From assembly GCA_003254905.1 (NCBI GenBank), contig QANU01076562.1:456124-520123 (forward strand): a stretch of DNA of 64,000 nucleotides, read 5' to 3'. The DNA comes from Nissolia schottii. Lineage: Eukaryota > Streptophyta > Magnoliopsida > Fabales > Fabaceae. Below the pieces are notes generated by a model, which had not been told where the DNA came from, did no database searches, and was given only the letters and a program-made list of their open reading frames with translations. Shown one piece after another: positions 1 to 10,570 of this stretch. A program made the translations under genes and the position numbers. Each line of letters opens with the position of its first letter. Positions within the stretch are counted from its first letter, which is position 1.

Positions 1-1440
1 ACGAATGTTCTCACCCCCACTCACTTATACTTCCAGGGGTAGACGTGAGCTATGAGGAGCACCAAGAGGATCAGGAAAGAACAGAGGGCAAGCTACCGAT
101 GACGGACGGACAGATCTTCAAGGCTATGAAGACATGCTTAGTTGGTTATGCGATGGACGAACTTTTATCATGTGTATGGATGATTATAACATGTACATAT
201 ACTTTATTATAATATTATATGATTGGTTGTACTTATCTGTGAAGGACCAGGTACTTGCTTAGGTAAATAATTATGCTATGAATGACTATTGGTTGTAAGC
301 CTCAAGCTCTATCGTTTGTCTTATATACTTTGATTCACACATGGCTCATATTTCGTAATTATGCACTCAGTAGAAAAGTTTTAAATTGGTCCATATTTTC
401 CTTAACTTAGTATTTTCGAAAAGTAATAAGGGACTATAAGTATTCCCCCCAAGTGGTTAACAACCTAGTGAGCATTGCGTACTACTCGAGGGTATGCAGT
501 TATTTAGGGTGTTACACAAGGTATACTAGGTCAACGTAGGTTATCGCTGACTTACAGTTCTATCTTAGATATCTTCCCATGAAAACAGTTTAAAATGCAT
601 AACATAACATGATCATAATAACATAATCTTTTATCTGATACTAATAACATAACATGACTTAATATATTTATTAAACGTTTTATTTTGGAAAAATAAAGGT
701 AGATTAAGATCTCATGCTTAAGGAAGTTCTCAAGTAAGAAAGGTGCGTCACAATGGACATCTTAAGTAAGCCATGTTAAGGTGAATAGTTTTCTTCACGA
801 TCTATTTTAGACTATGTATTTATTTTTTAAAGTTATTTATTTATTTATTTATTTTAGCATTATTTTATTTATTCATGTTTTATAAAATCCTATGAGGTAA
901 AATTTATTATTTTATTTATGTATTTATGAAGTTAACTATTCTTTTATTTAATTAGATATTTTCTTACGATTATTTATTTAGAAATCTCTTTATTTATGAA
1001 GTAGATATTTACGAGTTATTTTAGAAAATCATGAAAACTATTTTAGAATCACATGAGACCACATATTTTATTGTTATTGTATTAAATATATTAATGTTGT
1101 ATGTGTATGATTAGTATTCTTTTTAACAAAAAATAATGGTTAAAGAAAAATTCTGGTGGGAGAAGACTTATGTTAAGGAAATGTTCTGGCTAAAGACAAG
1201 ACTGACTGCTAAGGAGCACGAAGTTGGGAGCTCCTGACACACCCTACATGGAGGCACTGCTTGCCCATGAACGGAAGATAAGAGGGAGAAAAGAAATAAA
1301 AATATAACTAGAGCGAAAAGTCTCACAAAAGTGAGACATCTCAAGCTTTGGAGTGAATTAGCAAGTCTAAACAGTTACAGGAAGCTTTTATATATAGAGG
1401 GAAGAGGAAGCCCCCTTCTATAGCTATATCTGATGTAGGA
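1..1440. mobile_element. Degenerate LTR-retrotransposon-like remnant
   Basis: No intact gene. A short open stretch near 37-130 reads as a charged peptide but ends quickly. A terminus of the type gggtgttaca ends at about 515; read on the minus strand it starts TGTAACACCC, the form common for plant Ty3/gypsy LTRs. A TATA-like tttatatatag lies at 1387-1397. No reverse transcriptase or gag was recognised. The element call is inference from the terminus style. Confidence 0.3.
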
Positions 1441-2411
1441 CTAATTATGATCTTCTTCTTTTCTTTTTTTTGCTTCGATTCTAATGGTCATCACAAAATG
1501 CTTGGAATATTTTACAATGTTATTCTGATTAAAAAAAACTTCATTATCTATACAATAAGATAAAGGAAATCCCCCCTTTTTGGTGCTCAATATTTTTTTT
1601 CCGTTTTTATCCTTTCGTAACCATTTTTTATTTTTTTTACAAAAAAAATAACTTCCCCGTTTCATCTCTTATTTCAACATTTGCTTTCCATCCCATCCTT
1701 TTTGTCCTTCTCACTTGTTTTTTTTTTTACCATTTCATATTTTATTCGGTCTTTTGTTATCAACAACCTATAAACCATTTAGATTTGTAGTCACGACGCG
1801 CTTGCAACCTGCTAGTTAAAATATAAAATAGTTAAATATTTTGTAACTTTGGGAAAAAATGATTTTTATTATTTGAAGAGAAAAAGTAAAATCATGAGCA
1901 TGCGATTAAAGTTGATCCAAGGTGAATAAGGAAATGAAGTAGGCTGGTGTTTTTTTTTTTTTTTTACATATTGGCATCATAAGAAAATCAAGAAATAAAA
2001 CTCTAATGCGATGAACAGGTGTACAAACTTTTCAAGATTGGCACAATTTTCAATATAGACAATATTCATATGGTATAATTCTGCTAAAAAAATGTCATGA
2101 TTTTCTAACATGATCTTAATTAAATTGGTCTATTCTTAACTGTTGACTTAATAACATATAATTGTATATGTTTAAAGATAGATCTTCGGATGAATGGCAA
2201 TATTAGAAAGAATTTGTCTTGAACAATTATCTATAGCCATTGTATTACTACAAATTTAATACTACTAATAAGAAATAATATAACATTTAATTAAGCATAT
2301 ATAAAAATATAATTAAAAAATGCAAAATGAAAACTTTAAAGAAATTAAGGCTCTATTTGTTACACGGGGATAAGACATGAGAGTATTAACTAATGCTATA
2401 AAACTCTTTAT
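1441..2411. other. Intergenic, AT-rich, no gene seen
   Basis: Poly-T and poly-A tracts and short chance ORFs only. No recognisable coding region, RNA gene or repeat. Confidence 0.5.
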
Positions 2412-2982
2412 TCATATGTTTAGCGTAACCTAGAATAAAATAATATTATACAATTTAATGCATTTTCATCCTACAATTATAGGATTAAGTCATCAGGCCA
2501 CTTGTGGCATAATCTATCTATATATACTAAAAGCTGGGAATTTCTCACGTGGGTCCCACAGTCAAAATGCCACATGTCAATCACAAAATCATTTTTTTCC
2601 CGCCCAAACCTGCATCACATGGCCCGCACGTGCACCACACAACATCTATACCTTCCCATTATCCTCACCTTCACTTTTCTTGAAATCTCCCGCAGAAGCA
2701 CCATCTGTCTACCTTCACTTTTTGTGGAGATTAACTTCAGGTTGCCAAAATATTTCACCCAAACATTCTGCCAAAATAACTTCAGGTGTATTCTCAATTT
2801 TTTTTTTGTTTCCTGGGTTATTTTTTTTTGTTGTTTTTTTTCTTCCAATTGCTGCATGCGTTTTTATTGCAGGATTTGATNTCATATGTTTAGCGTAACT
2901 TAGAATAAAATAATATTATACAATTTAATGCATTTTCATCCTACAATTATAGGATTAAGTTATCAGGCCACTTGTGGCATAA
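2412..2982. repeat. 101-bp direct repeat flanking a Helitron end and a single n
   Basis: Positions 2412-2512 and 2882-2982 are the same 101-bp sequence with two substitutions. The first copy runs into a Helitron-like 5' end at 2513. The second copy starts right after the single n at 2881 and continues into different sequence, as an unoccupied site would. Confidence 0.85.
2513..2880 (+). mobile_element. Helitron 5' terminus, truncated at n
   Basis: Starts TC directly after A at 2512, with tctatctatatatactaaa followed by a GC-richer stretch, the usual look of plant Helitron 5' ends. The flanking sequence repeated at 2882-2982 has A then T at the equivalent site, matching Helitron insertion between A and T. 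The 3' end (CTRR with hairpin) is not present; the sequence stops at the n at 2881. No Rep/helicase is seen, so it is probably non-autonomous. Confidence 0.6.
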
Positions 2983-2991
2983 TAACTACTT

Positions 2992-3589
2992 ATAGTATTA
3001 TTTTTGTTATCCATTGCCAAATTAATCATAGTCTTCTATGTTGATGTTCTCTCAACCCCAACCTTCACCATATCACCGTCAACTAGCCGCCCACTGCCCG
3101 CCCATAGCCAAGCGCTGCCAACGATTGTTGTTGGTTGAGAATTATGATTGGGATTCAAATTGAATGGCTATTCTATTGGAACCGTGTTCTCGTACAGGGG
3201 TTCTTGTGCTAAATTGATAATATTCTGGATCTTTTGGGGTTTAATCACTTCTTGTCTATGTTTTTTATTTTTACTTGTGACATGTCAAACACTAGATATA
3301 ATAAATAAATTTATACAAAGTATTTCTTATACTATATTATTTGACCTTATATTATCATGTACAATATTATCAGATCTTATGCAATATGATATACTAAACG
3401 AGGCCTAACTGTTATATATTCATTTAATAAGTACGTTATTTAGAGAGAGATAGACAGAAAATGTACAAACTAGTTTATTAATTATTAAAACAACATAAAT
3501 AGACATATCATAAACATAAGAAAACATAGAAAAAGAAGCAATAAACCAAAAATGATGCACCAAGGAATAAATAAAAAACACACACACTG
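2992..3589. other. Intergenic, no gene seen
   Basis: No supported coding region. A short C-rich patch occurs near 3060-3120; nothing was recognised. Confidence 0.4.
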
Positions 3590-4285
3590 GAAAAAAAATA
3601 AGTGTTAAGAACTCAAAGTAAAACAAAAAAACAAAAGAAGAAAAAATAAAGAAGAAGAAAATGATCTTGCATATAAAGTGTAAATATTTTAACGAATCTT
3701 CTGTAGAAGAAAAATAAATTACCAGCAATTGAACCTTTTTTTTTTTTTTTGCTTCAAATGCACTAAAAAATATACATTAAGAACTGAAAAAATGAAGAAA
3801 AAAAATATAAAAGGAAAAATTGATCTTGAATTAAAGTCTAAATATTTCAACAAATTTTCTATAGAAAAACAAATAATGATAATGAAAAAATAGTAGAAGA
3901 ACTAATTACAAAAGATAGAATCCGTAAAAAAAAAGAATATTACCTTTACCCGCAATTGGAGTTAACCGTGCATTATTATTCAAACATAATGAACAAGATA
4001 GTGTTAAGAACTCAATATATATATATATAATATAAAAAAAAAAAAACTGATCTTGATACCAAGTACAAATATTTCACCAATTTTTTTTCTAAAACACTAA
4101 TAATAATGAAGAAATAAGAGAAGAATTACCGTCAAAAGATAGAGCTAGAAAAAGAAAGATTGTTTCTTGCTAATGATATGATTTTGCTTCAAATACACTA
4201 CAATATTGAAATTAAAAAAAAATAAAAGAAGAAAACTTTTTAACTTGAATACAAAGTGTGACCTTTCACTAAATCCTTGCAAAAA
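3590..4285. repeat. Degenerate tandem repeat of about 200 bp units
   Basis: Four blocks (about 3590-3735, 3775-3965, 3995-4150 and 4190-4280) share an order of landmarks: gttaagaactca, then gatcttg...aagt, then aaatatttcaccaa with tctatagaa, then ttaccgcaattg or similar. They are diverged by substitutions and indels. No coding capacity. The block ends directly at a CACTA terminus. Confidence 0.5.
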
Positions 4286-4298
4286 GAAAAAGAAAAAA

Positions 4299-5680
4299 CA
4301 CTACAAGAAATTCGTTGTTTAGCAGCAATTTAGTTTAGTTTTAGCAGTGGTTTCCAACTGTCGCTAAACGGTTTACTGACAGTTTAGAAATGGCTCTATG
4401 TATTCTACCGTTCTAAAACCCTTTGACCGCGGTTTGTGATAACCGCCGCTAAACATTAAACAGGGAAGCTACTATGCCTGTTTAGTGGCAGTTTGAAACC
4501 GCCGCGCGCTAAGTTCTGTTTTTAATAATTTCTTGTCTTATAACAATTATTAACCCACTATTTTACTTTTTTTTTTAACCAAACTATCAGCAATTTTATC
4601 CAAAATAAATTATATATAAAGTAGCTAACCTTTAGCAAATATTTAAAGCAATCCATTACATAATCTAACAAACATCTTGATGGTTAACATAGTAAGCTAA
4701 CCTTTAGCAAACATTTAAATAAATCCATTACATAGTCCAATAAAAATTCATAATAAAAGTCTAAAACTAAACATCAAAATGCAATCTTCTTTTTCAAAAG
4801 ATTATATTCCACTTTAATTTGAATGATGATGTTAAGCATCATGGCTAGCCTCACTACCATCATCTGGAGCCTGAAAAAGCAAAGAGTTGTTTGCATTTGT
4901 TAGTATCATATAAAAATAATTTCTTAGAACACAAAATGCAAGACAATCTAATAGAATATAAAAGCACACCATTGAAGTAACCATGGCAGCCAAGTTAGGA
5001 GGCAAATTGCTTGCTTGCATTTGCAAAATATATTTCACCGCTTGTTCCAATGACTGCCTTTTCAATCTCTCAACTTCCATCATTGATTGGAGATTTTGCC
5101 TCTCTAATATCTCGGCTTCTAGTTGAGCTTGTAATTGAGATGAAGCTTTTACTTGAGCATCTACTTGAGACTTCATCTGGTTCATCTCTTGAATTGCACG
5201 ATCAACAGAAGCATTTGAAGACTCCCTATCAACAGAAGCCTGTAAATTACATGGATCATTATAATTATTAAATTAAAAAAAATTAATAATCTCTCACTTG
5301 GCCCATGTGATGATTTGAAGATTCAACAACTCTAAATGCGCACTATGTATTGAACTTATCAAGTCACAACCTTTAATTAAATTGAAATGATTGGATCATG
5401 ACAGTCACTAATTATTTAACAACATGATTCCTTCCATATATCACATAATCATTTCAACTCAAATAACTTTAATATCTCTAACTGTAATGTCTTTTAAAAC
5501 ATAACTTGTTGTCACACCAAAACAATACATGTACATAACTTAATGTGGACAACAATAAAATAAGCAGAAACATATCTTTAATTGAATTCAACAGTGTCAC
5601 AACAAAATGAGCAAGATAATCATACATACATTGATACATATATGCATATCATATTATCATGTTAACAAGGACTTATCTAT
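4299..5680 (-). mobile_element. CACTA (En/Spm) transposon end, 5' part lost
   Basis: Begins with the canonical CACTACAAGAAA terminus at 4299. The next 200 bp carry repeated gtttagc-type motifs in both orientations (for example gctaaac, ttagcagc), typical of CACTA subterminal repeats. A minus-strand coiled-coil coding remnant ends about 530 bp inside. The element is interrupted at about 5680 by a copia fragment, and no partner terminus was located. Confidence 0.65.
4834..5250 (-). pseudogene. CACTA-associated coiled-coil protein C-terminus
   Basis: The minus strand encodes a heptad-rich segment with many Q, E, L and R residues (contains QLEAEILERQ and LKRQSLEQAV), followed by a likely intron (donor after VTSM, acceptor before APDDG) and a short last exon ending SHDA. 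This layout resembles the C-terminal part of plant Ptta/En/Spm (Transposase_24) proteins. The N-terminal part is missing because the upstream region is replaced by a copia remnant. No catalytic domain remains. Confidence 0.5.
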
Positions 5681-6215
5681 TACGCTCATACGCCTAACAT
5701 GACTATAAAATGTTTTGGGTGACACTCCTTGAGTTAACAGATCTGCTATCATTAAATTAGTACTTATGTGCTCAATTGACACTTTCTATTTCTACACTTC
5801 TTCTTTAACATACAAATACTTCAAATCCATATGTTTTGCACCTTTTGAGTATTTTTTATTCTTAGAGAAAAAAATTATTGTTGAATTATCACAATAAATT
5901 CTTAGCAGCCTAGCTATACCTTTGACAACACCAAGCCCTAAGATAAAATTCTGCAACCATAGTGCATGAACAGTGGCCTCAAATCGTGCCATAAATTCAG
6001 CCTCCATAGTAGAAGTAGCAATGATAGATTACATTCCACTTTCCCATGAAACTGCTCCTCCAACTAATAGAAAGATATAGCCAAATGTAGATTTTCTCAA
6101 ATCAACACAACTGATATAGTTTGAATCTGAGTAGCCAATCACTTCAAGGAAATTTGATTACATGACCATGTGATCCTTGGTGCCTTGTAAATACCTAAGG
6201 ACTTTCTTTGTAGCC
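5680..6215 (-). pseudogene. Ty1/copia RNase H fragment
   Basis: Minus-strand translation gives the copia RNase H region in order: GYSDS-like motif, the CVD..KST.GY segment, SWES, the MEAEF motif, LWLQNFI, IYCDNS, then KHMDLKYLYVKE and a C-terminal ADLLTQG-like tail. At least one stop lies before MEAEF, and frame breaks occur. The rest of the polyprotein (gag, protease, integrase, most of RT) and the LTRs are absent, so this is a dead fragment lying between two CACTA pieces. Confidence 0.8.
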
Positions 6216-7330
6216 TAAAACCTAAAGTTGGGAAAACCTTCATCTGAGTCGAAGGTCTTTAGGTGTACTCACCTAAAGAATGATGAGAGGGGTCAAAAGT
6301 TTGTCTGGATCGATTCGTGATCTGAGAACATTGGTAAGTATTAATTTAATTAATAATTAATCGCTTCATTACATGTATATTGTAAATTAAATTGTGTTGC
6401 TAACTATATGAATTTTTTTCTTATAGAGGCTAGATTGCAACGGACTTAGAGCCTTGACGACAATGAAGGTAAAGCTGACATCTTAGAAGTTGATGAGGAG
6501 GCACTATGGTTGAAGGTCATTGGCGGTATAAACAAAAATCGCACATATGGTTGGGGTACAATTCTCCTCATGACGACTAGGATAAGGGACGCAGAGGACG
6601 ATCAACTTCTAGCACCACTTCTGCGTTCGCCATCATGCCCACTAAGGATGATGTTCATCACGTCGTTCATGGCCTCAATGTTGAACTCCACACTCAGGCA
6701 ATGCAGCTACAGTAGGAGGTAATGCATCTTCAAGAAGAGTTAAAGACATAGCGGGCACAACGGAAAGAGGAAAAATTGAAGATGAAGAAAAAGATGGCTT
6801 CCAGCTTCTCCCGCATGTGGTTACATCAGGCAGGCAGATCGTCACAATCGTCAAACTTCTCTATGTCGGACAGCTTAGAGGATGACTATGACAACAACCA
6901 TATTCCCAATACTCTTGCCCCTCGCCATGATGCGGATGATGGGGAGGATTCGATGAGCTTTGGATACACCTCCAACCCCAACCCACCCCGCCATCGTGAT
7001 GACCACTCTTGATTTCCTTTTTTTTAATTTTTTAAATTTTAATATTATTTTAATGGATATTTATTTTTGTTTTTATGAATATTAAATATTTAATATTATT
7101 TCTATTATTCACAATAACAATTTTTTTAATTTCATATATTATTATTATAATATTATTATAATACAACTAATTACCGACGGATATGTGTCGATAATCATCG
7201 TACATGCACCATTCTTGTAACTACTTATCGATGGATATATTCGTTGGTATTTATTGTCAAATATAGAATTCGCCGGTAACTAGTTATCGATGACGTCTAT
7301 ACCATTGGATATTTTTTGACACAAAATTTG
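6216..7330 (+). mobile_element. Second CACTA-like fragment, plus orientation
   Basis: Contains a broken Transposase_24-like coding region (6420-7012). Downstream (7150-7330) are repeated variants of ttaccgacggatat / tatcgatggatat / accattggatat, the subterminal repeat style of CACTA elements. No TAGTG terminus was found. It is oriented opposite to the CACTA piece at 4299, so they may be two separate insertions. Confidence 0.5.
6420..7012 (+). pseudogene. Transposase_24 (Ptta/En/Spm) remnant
   Basis: Around 6498-6560 the plus strand reads ALWLKVIGGINKNRTYGWG, close to the W..V.GG..KGR.YG.GS signature of the plant Ptta/En/Spm transposase family. Frame breaks follow. From about 6776 another frame gives a Met/Lys-rich then Ser/Asp-rich tail ending RHRDDHS. 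Stops and frameshifts make it non-functional. Confidence 0.55.
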
Positions 7331-8031
7331 CCAAAAATAATAAAATTCATTGATATGTTATCATGATCTATGGAGAGCATTAAATAGTTAGTAGCATATT
7401 TTATAATAAAGTATTATACATCATCAATTAATCAAATTAATTTATTTTAAACCAAAACTTTTATGTTATTATGGATTGGCACGTGGATATGTAACCCCTC
7501 CTGGGAGAGGATTTTGTGAGGACTTTTGTTTTGAAGTCGTCGACTCTATTTGATTTTTTTTTCCGCAATATAAAAAAAAATCAAAACCTTTTTTGGCTAC
7601 ATGTAGACGATGGATTGCACTTTATTGTGATAGTGAAAAATTTATACTCAAATATGGCTAACACAACTAGTAAAGAATAAACTTGTATTTTAAAAAAAAA
7701 GTGAATTTTATTTCTATTGTTAATGTGATAACTACTTTAGTAAATAATTTATAAGTACTTAGATAAACGTTTAAAGAGATTGAAAATATATCATTACTCT
7801 CACCAAATGACCCGTGCCTACTAAACTTTTGATTACACATAAAAAAAGAGCCAGAAATATATAATATGTTGGATGAACCAATTGTGCTGTGCCCGGTCCA
7901 ACGAACCAACCCACACGTATCTATGCATCCTTTAATCTTTTGAGTCATAACGACAAAGATTCAACAAGGTTAAGACAATAAGATTGATGTGGAATCATAT
8001 ATACTTTTATGGGAACGAATCTTATATCATC
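7331..8031. other. Intergenic, no gene seen
   Basis: AT-rich with short chance ORFs; nothing recognised. Confidence 0.4.
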
Positions 8032-8127
8032 ATATTTTTTCGGTCCATTTTTAGTTGTGGTTTTTTATTTTTAGATGATGTATTTAAAAGTTAAAAATGA
8101 CAACTAAAAATGGACGAAGAAAATATT
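8032..8127. mobile_element. Foldback MITE
   Basis: An almost perfect inverted repeat of about 28 bp: left arm tccatttttagttgt, right arm acaactaaaaatgga, with a short AT-rich loop. Total length is about 96 bp. No coding capacity. Confidence 0.65.
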
Positions 8128-8279
8128 AATAAATTCTTTAAGATCCTCTAAACTAATTTATTAATTACAAAGTGTTAAATAAAATACCGAGTATTTTATA
8201 TTTTAAAGGTTTTTAAAATATTGAATATTTTTCAAGTTATTAAAATAATATAAAAATATTCCTCCTATCGACCCCTAAT

Positions 8280-9510
8280 TCTAAGATGATTCAAGAGCAT
8301 GTAAAAATATTGAGTGTTGATAGGGGTATATCACTTTTGGTGTGCACCATACAATCACCATCACTATTTATACGGAACAAGCCTAACTCCATATTTTATA
8401 ACTACCGCGTTCTCTTTCATACATCTCACGCGTGTATGCACACACTCCTTGACGGAAGCAGTTTGCGCTTCTCTCTTTCATTCTCTTCTCATTTCTTTTA
8501 CTCTTGTTCAATATACAAACTTTTATGAAGTACTATACAAACTTTTGAACAACGAACACAAACTTTTATATGTGTATAAATAACATATACAACAATCAAT
8601 TTCAAAATTTGATAACAACATACAAAGACTCTTGAACATAAAAACACAAACTTACCCAAAGAATTAACTACCAATCAAGTTTTTTGGATTAACCATAACT
8701 ATGAATCATATCAATTATACACAAACTCTTTTAATTGGACTACACACTTTTTTTAAGAAATTTACACAAACAAACTATGGTGCATATGCAAACTAACAAG
8801 CAACCAATTTCTAAATTTGCTAACAACATACACAAACTCTTGGACATAAAAACATAAGCATTAGTACAAAATTACACAAACATTTAGGTAACATTCAGGA
8901 CTTTTGGATCAATAATAACCACAAATGTACACATACTTTTACGAAATACTACACAAACTTTTGAATTGACAATACACAAACTTTTCTTTAGAAATACACA
9001 ACCTTTTGAACACCAAAAAACAAAAACGAAAACTCTGGACCATAACGTCTGCCAAACTTTGTTGCTCGCTTACACAAACTTTCGAATACTCAAAACAAAA
9101 AAAAATGATGAAAATGAAAAAAGAAAACCCTTAGATCGAAAACGTGTTGCGAAGAATAAAAAACAAATAAAAAAATGGATGTTAAAACCTAACCCAAGAA
9201 GAAGAGGGGGGAGGAGAGGAGGGGAGAAGGAGAGCTGACATACTTCATTCATACTCTATATTGCAAATGAAGAATATGATGAAGGAAGAAGAAAAACAAA
9301 AAAATTATATTGACATGTGATATATGCAAAAGAGGAGGAGAAAGAACAAGAAAATGAGGAAGAGAAGGATGAAAGAAGATGAAGATCGAAAAGAAAATGA
9401 GCGTGTGGATGCGTGAAATCTTGATTTGAAAAAAATATGCAATACAAAGAATGCGTATAAAATCTATAGGTGGCTGTACACTGATACTCAAATATGGTGT
9501 ACTCATATAA
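8280..9510. repeat. Element-like region rich in acacaaactttt motifs
   Basis: Between about 8515 and 9080 the motif acacaaactttt or close variants recurs about ten times, spaced irregularly. Similar ends (tatcacttttggtgtgcacc near 8327 and, inverted, ggtgtactcatat near 9498) suggest a TIR element of about 1.2 kb, but the pairing is weak. A purine-rich GC patch lies at 9195-9235. No coding region was recognised. Confidence 0.4.
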
Positions 9511-10204
9511 TTTTTTAAAAAATATTACGTCCCTTATTTTAAATACACTTTTTTAGCTAAACTAAATAAAATTTTCTGGAATATATAGTACTTATTAGTT
9601 TGCTACATCAGTATGGTATGACTTGTTAGTTTGTTACATCTCGCATCTTTATTATTTAGCTATTAGCCTATTCAACTAAACAGTGAAAGAGGATTTCATT
9701 TTACATTCCGAAAGCTGACCAGAATTAGGTAGAAGTTAAAAGGCATTACTTCACGTGTCAAAGTTTTATTGGTTATAAATAAAGGTAATGGCATCCTATG
9801 AAAAAGGTTAGACACAAGACAACCGAACAAATGCACACACAATTGGAAGAGTTATTTCTATGTCCCCTTTGCCCGTGAGATTATTTTCTATGCAGAAACG
9901 CTTAACACGTTGTTATATAGAGGTCTTTTGAAATAATAAGTGGGGATTCATCTACTTTTATTTATATTATATAGCAGTATATAATAAAATGATATTATAA
10001 ATTTTTTTATACTATCAATGCTCATAAATCAATCTTTGTTTCATTTTCCTTAATATAAAAACAATAATAATAATCAAAAAAATTTATATATATATACATT
10101 CATATAAAATTAGCATAGTTAGTAAAAAATAACTCCTAATAATTTGTCACGATACGCATGTAAATAAATAAATGTGTACAATTGAAAGAATTTGTCTGAA
10201 AATG
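9511..10204. other. Intergenic, no gene seen
   Basis: AT-rich sequence downstream of the pectinesterase gene; only chance ORFs. Confidence 0.4.
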
Positions 10205-10330
10205 GTGTTTTAAAGTGAGATTCCCCATTTTAGACGGTACAGTAAATGATCTCATCATTAAATCAATAAAGTGAGATGAGTCTCACTTTTTATTTTATTG
10301 ATCTAACGATGAGATGTCTCACTTTACCTC
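10205..10330. mobile_element. MITE with AAAGTGAGA ends
   Basis: Starts ttttaaagtgagattccc and ends gagatgtctcactttacc; the ends are inverted copies and an internal inverted pair (aaagtgagatgagtctcac) lies between. A relative with the same motif lies at 22335-22520. No coding capacity. Confidence 0.6.
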
Positions 10331-10397
10331 AAAGGATTCAAATTTTTTTTTTATATATATCTGTTATCCTGTTTGTTTTTTTTTTTTTCTTCCTCTG

Positions 10398-10518
10398 TCT
10401 AATCATTTTGCCCCTTTTTTAATGTGTTACAGATTACATATTGGTATGAATGGAAGAAAGCTAATCATTTTGCCCCTTTTTTTAATTTGTGTTACTGATT
10501 ACATATTGGTATGAATTG
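10398..10518. repeat. Tandem duplication of about 60 bp
   Basis: Two adjacent copies of a unit running from ctaatcattttgcccc to tacatattggtatgaatt, differing by a few bases. It lies in the 3' flank or 3' UTR of the minus-strand pectinesterase, 50-170 bp past its stop codon. Confidence 0.75.
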
Positions 10519-10570
10519 AAAAAAGAAGAAGAAGAATTAAACAATTGGAAAGGGAAGATAAGCATTATTT

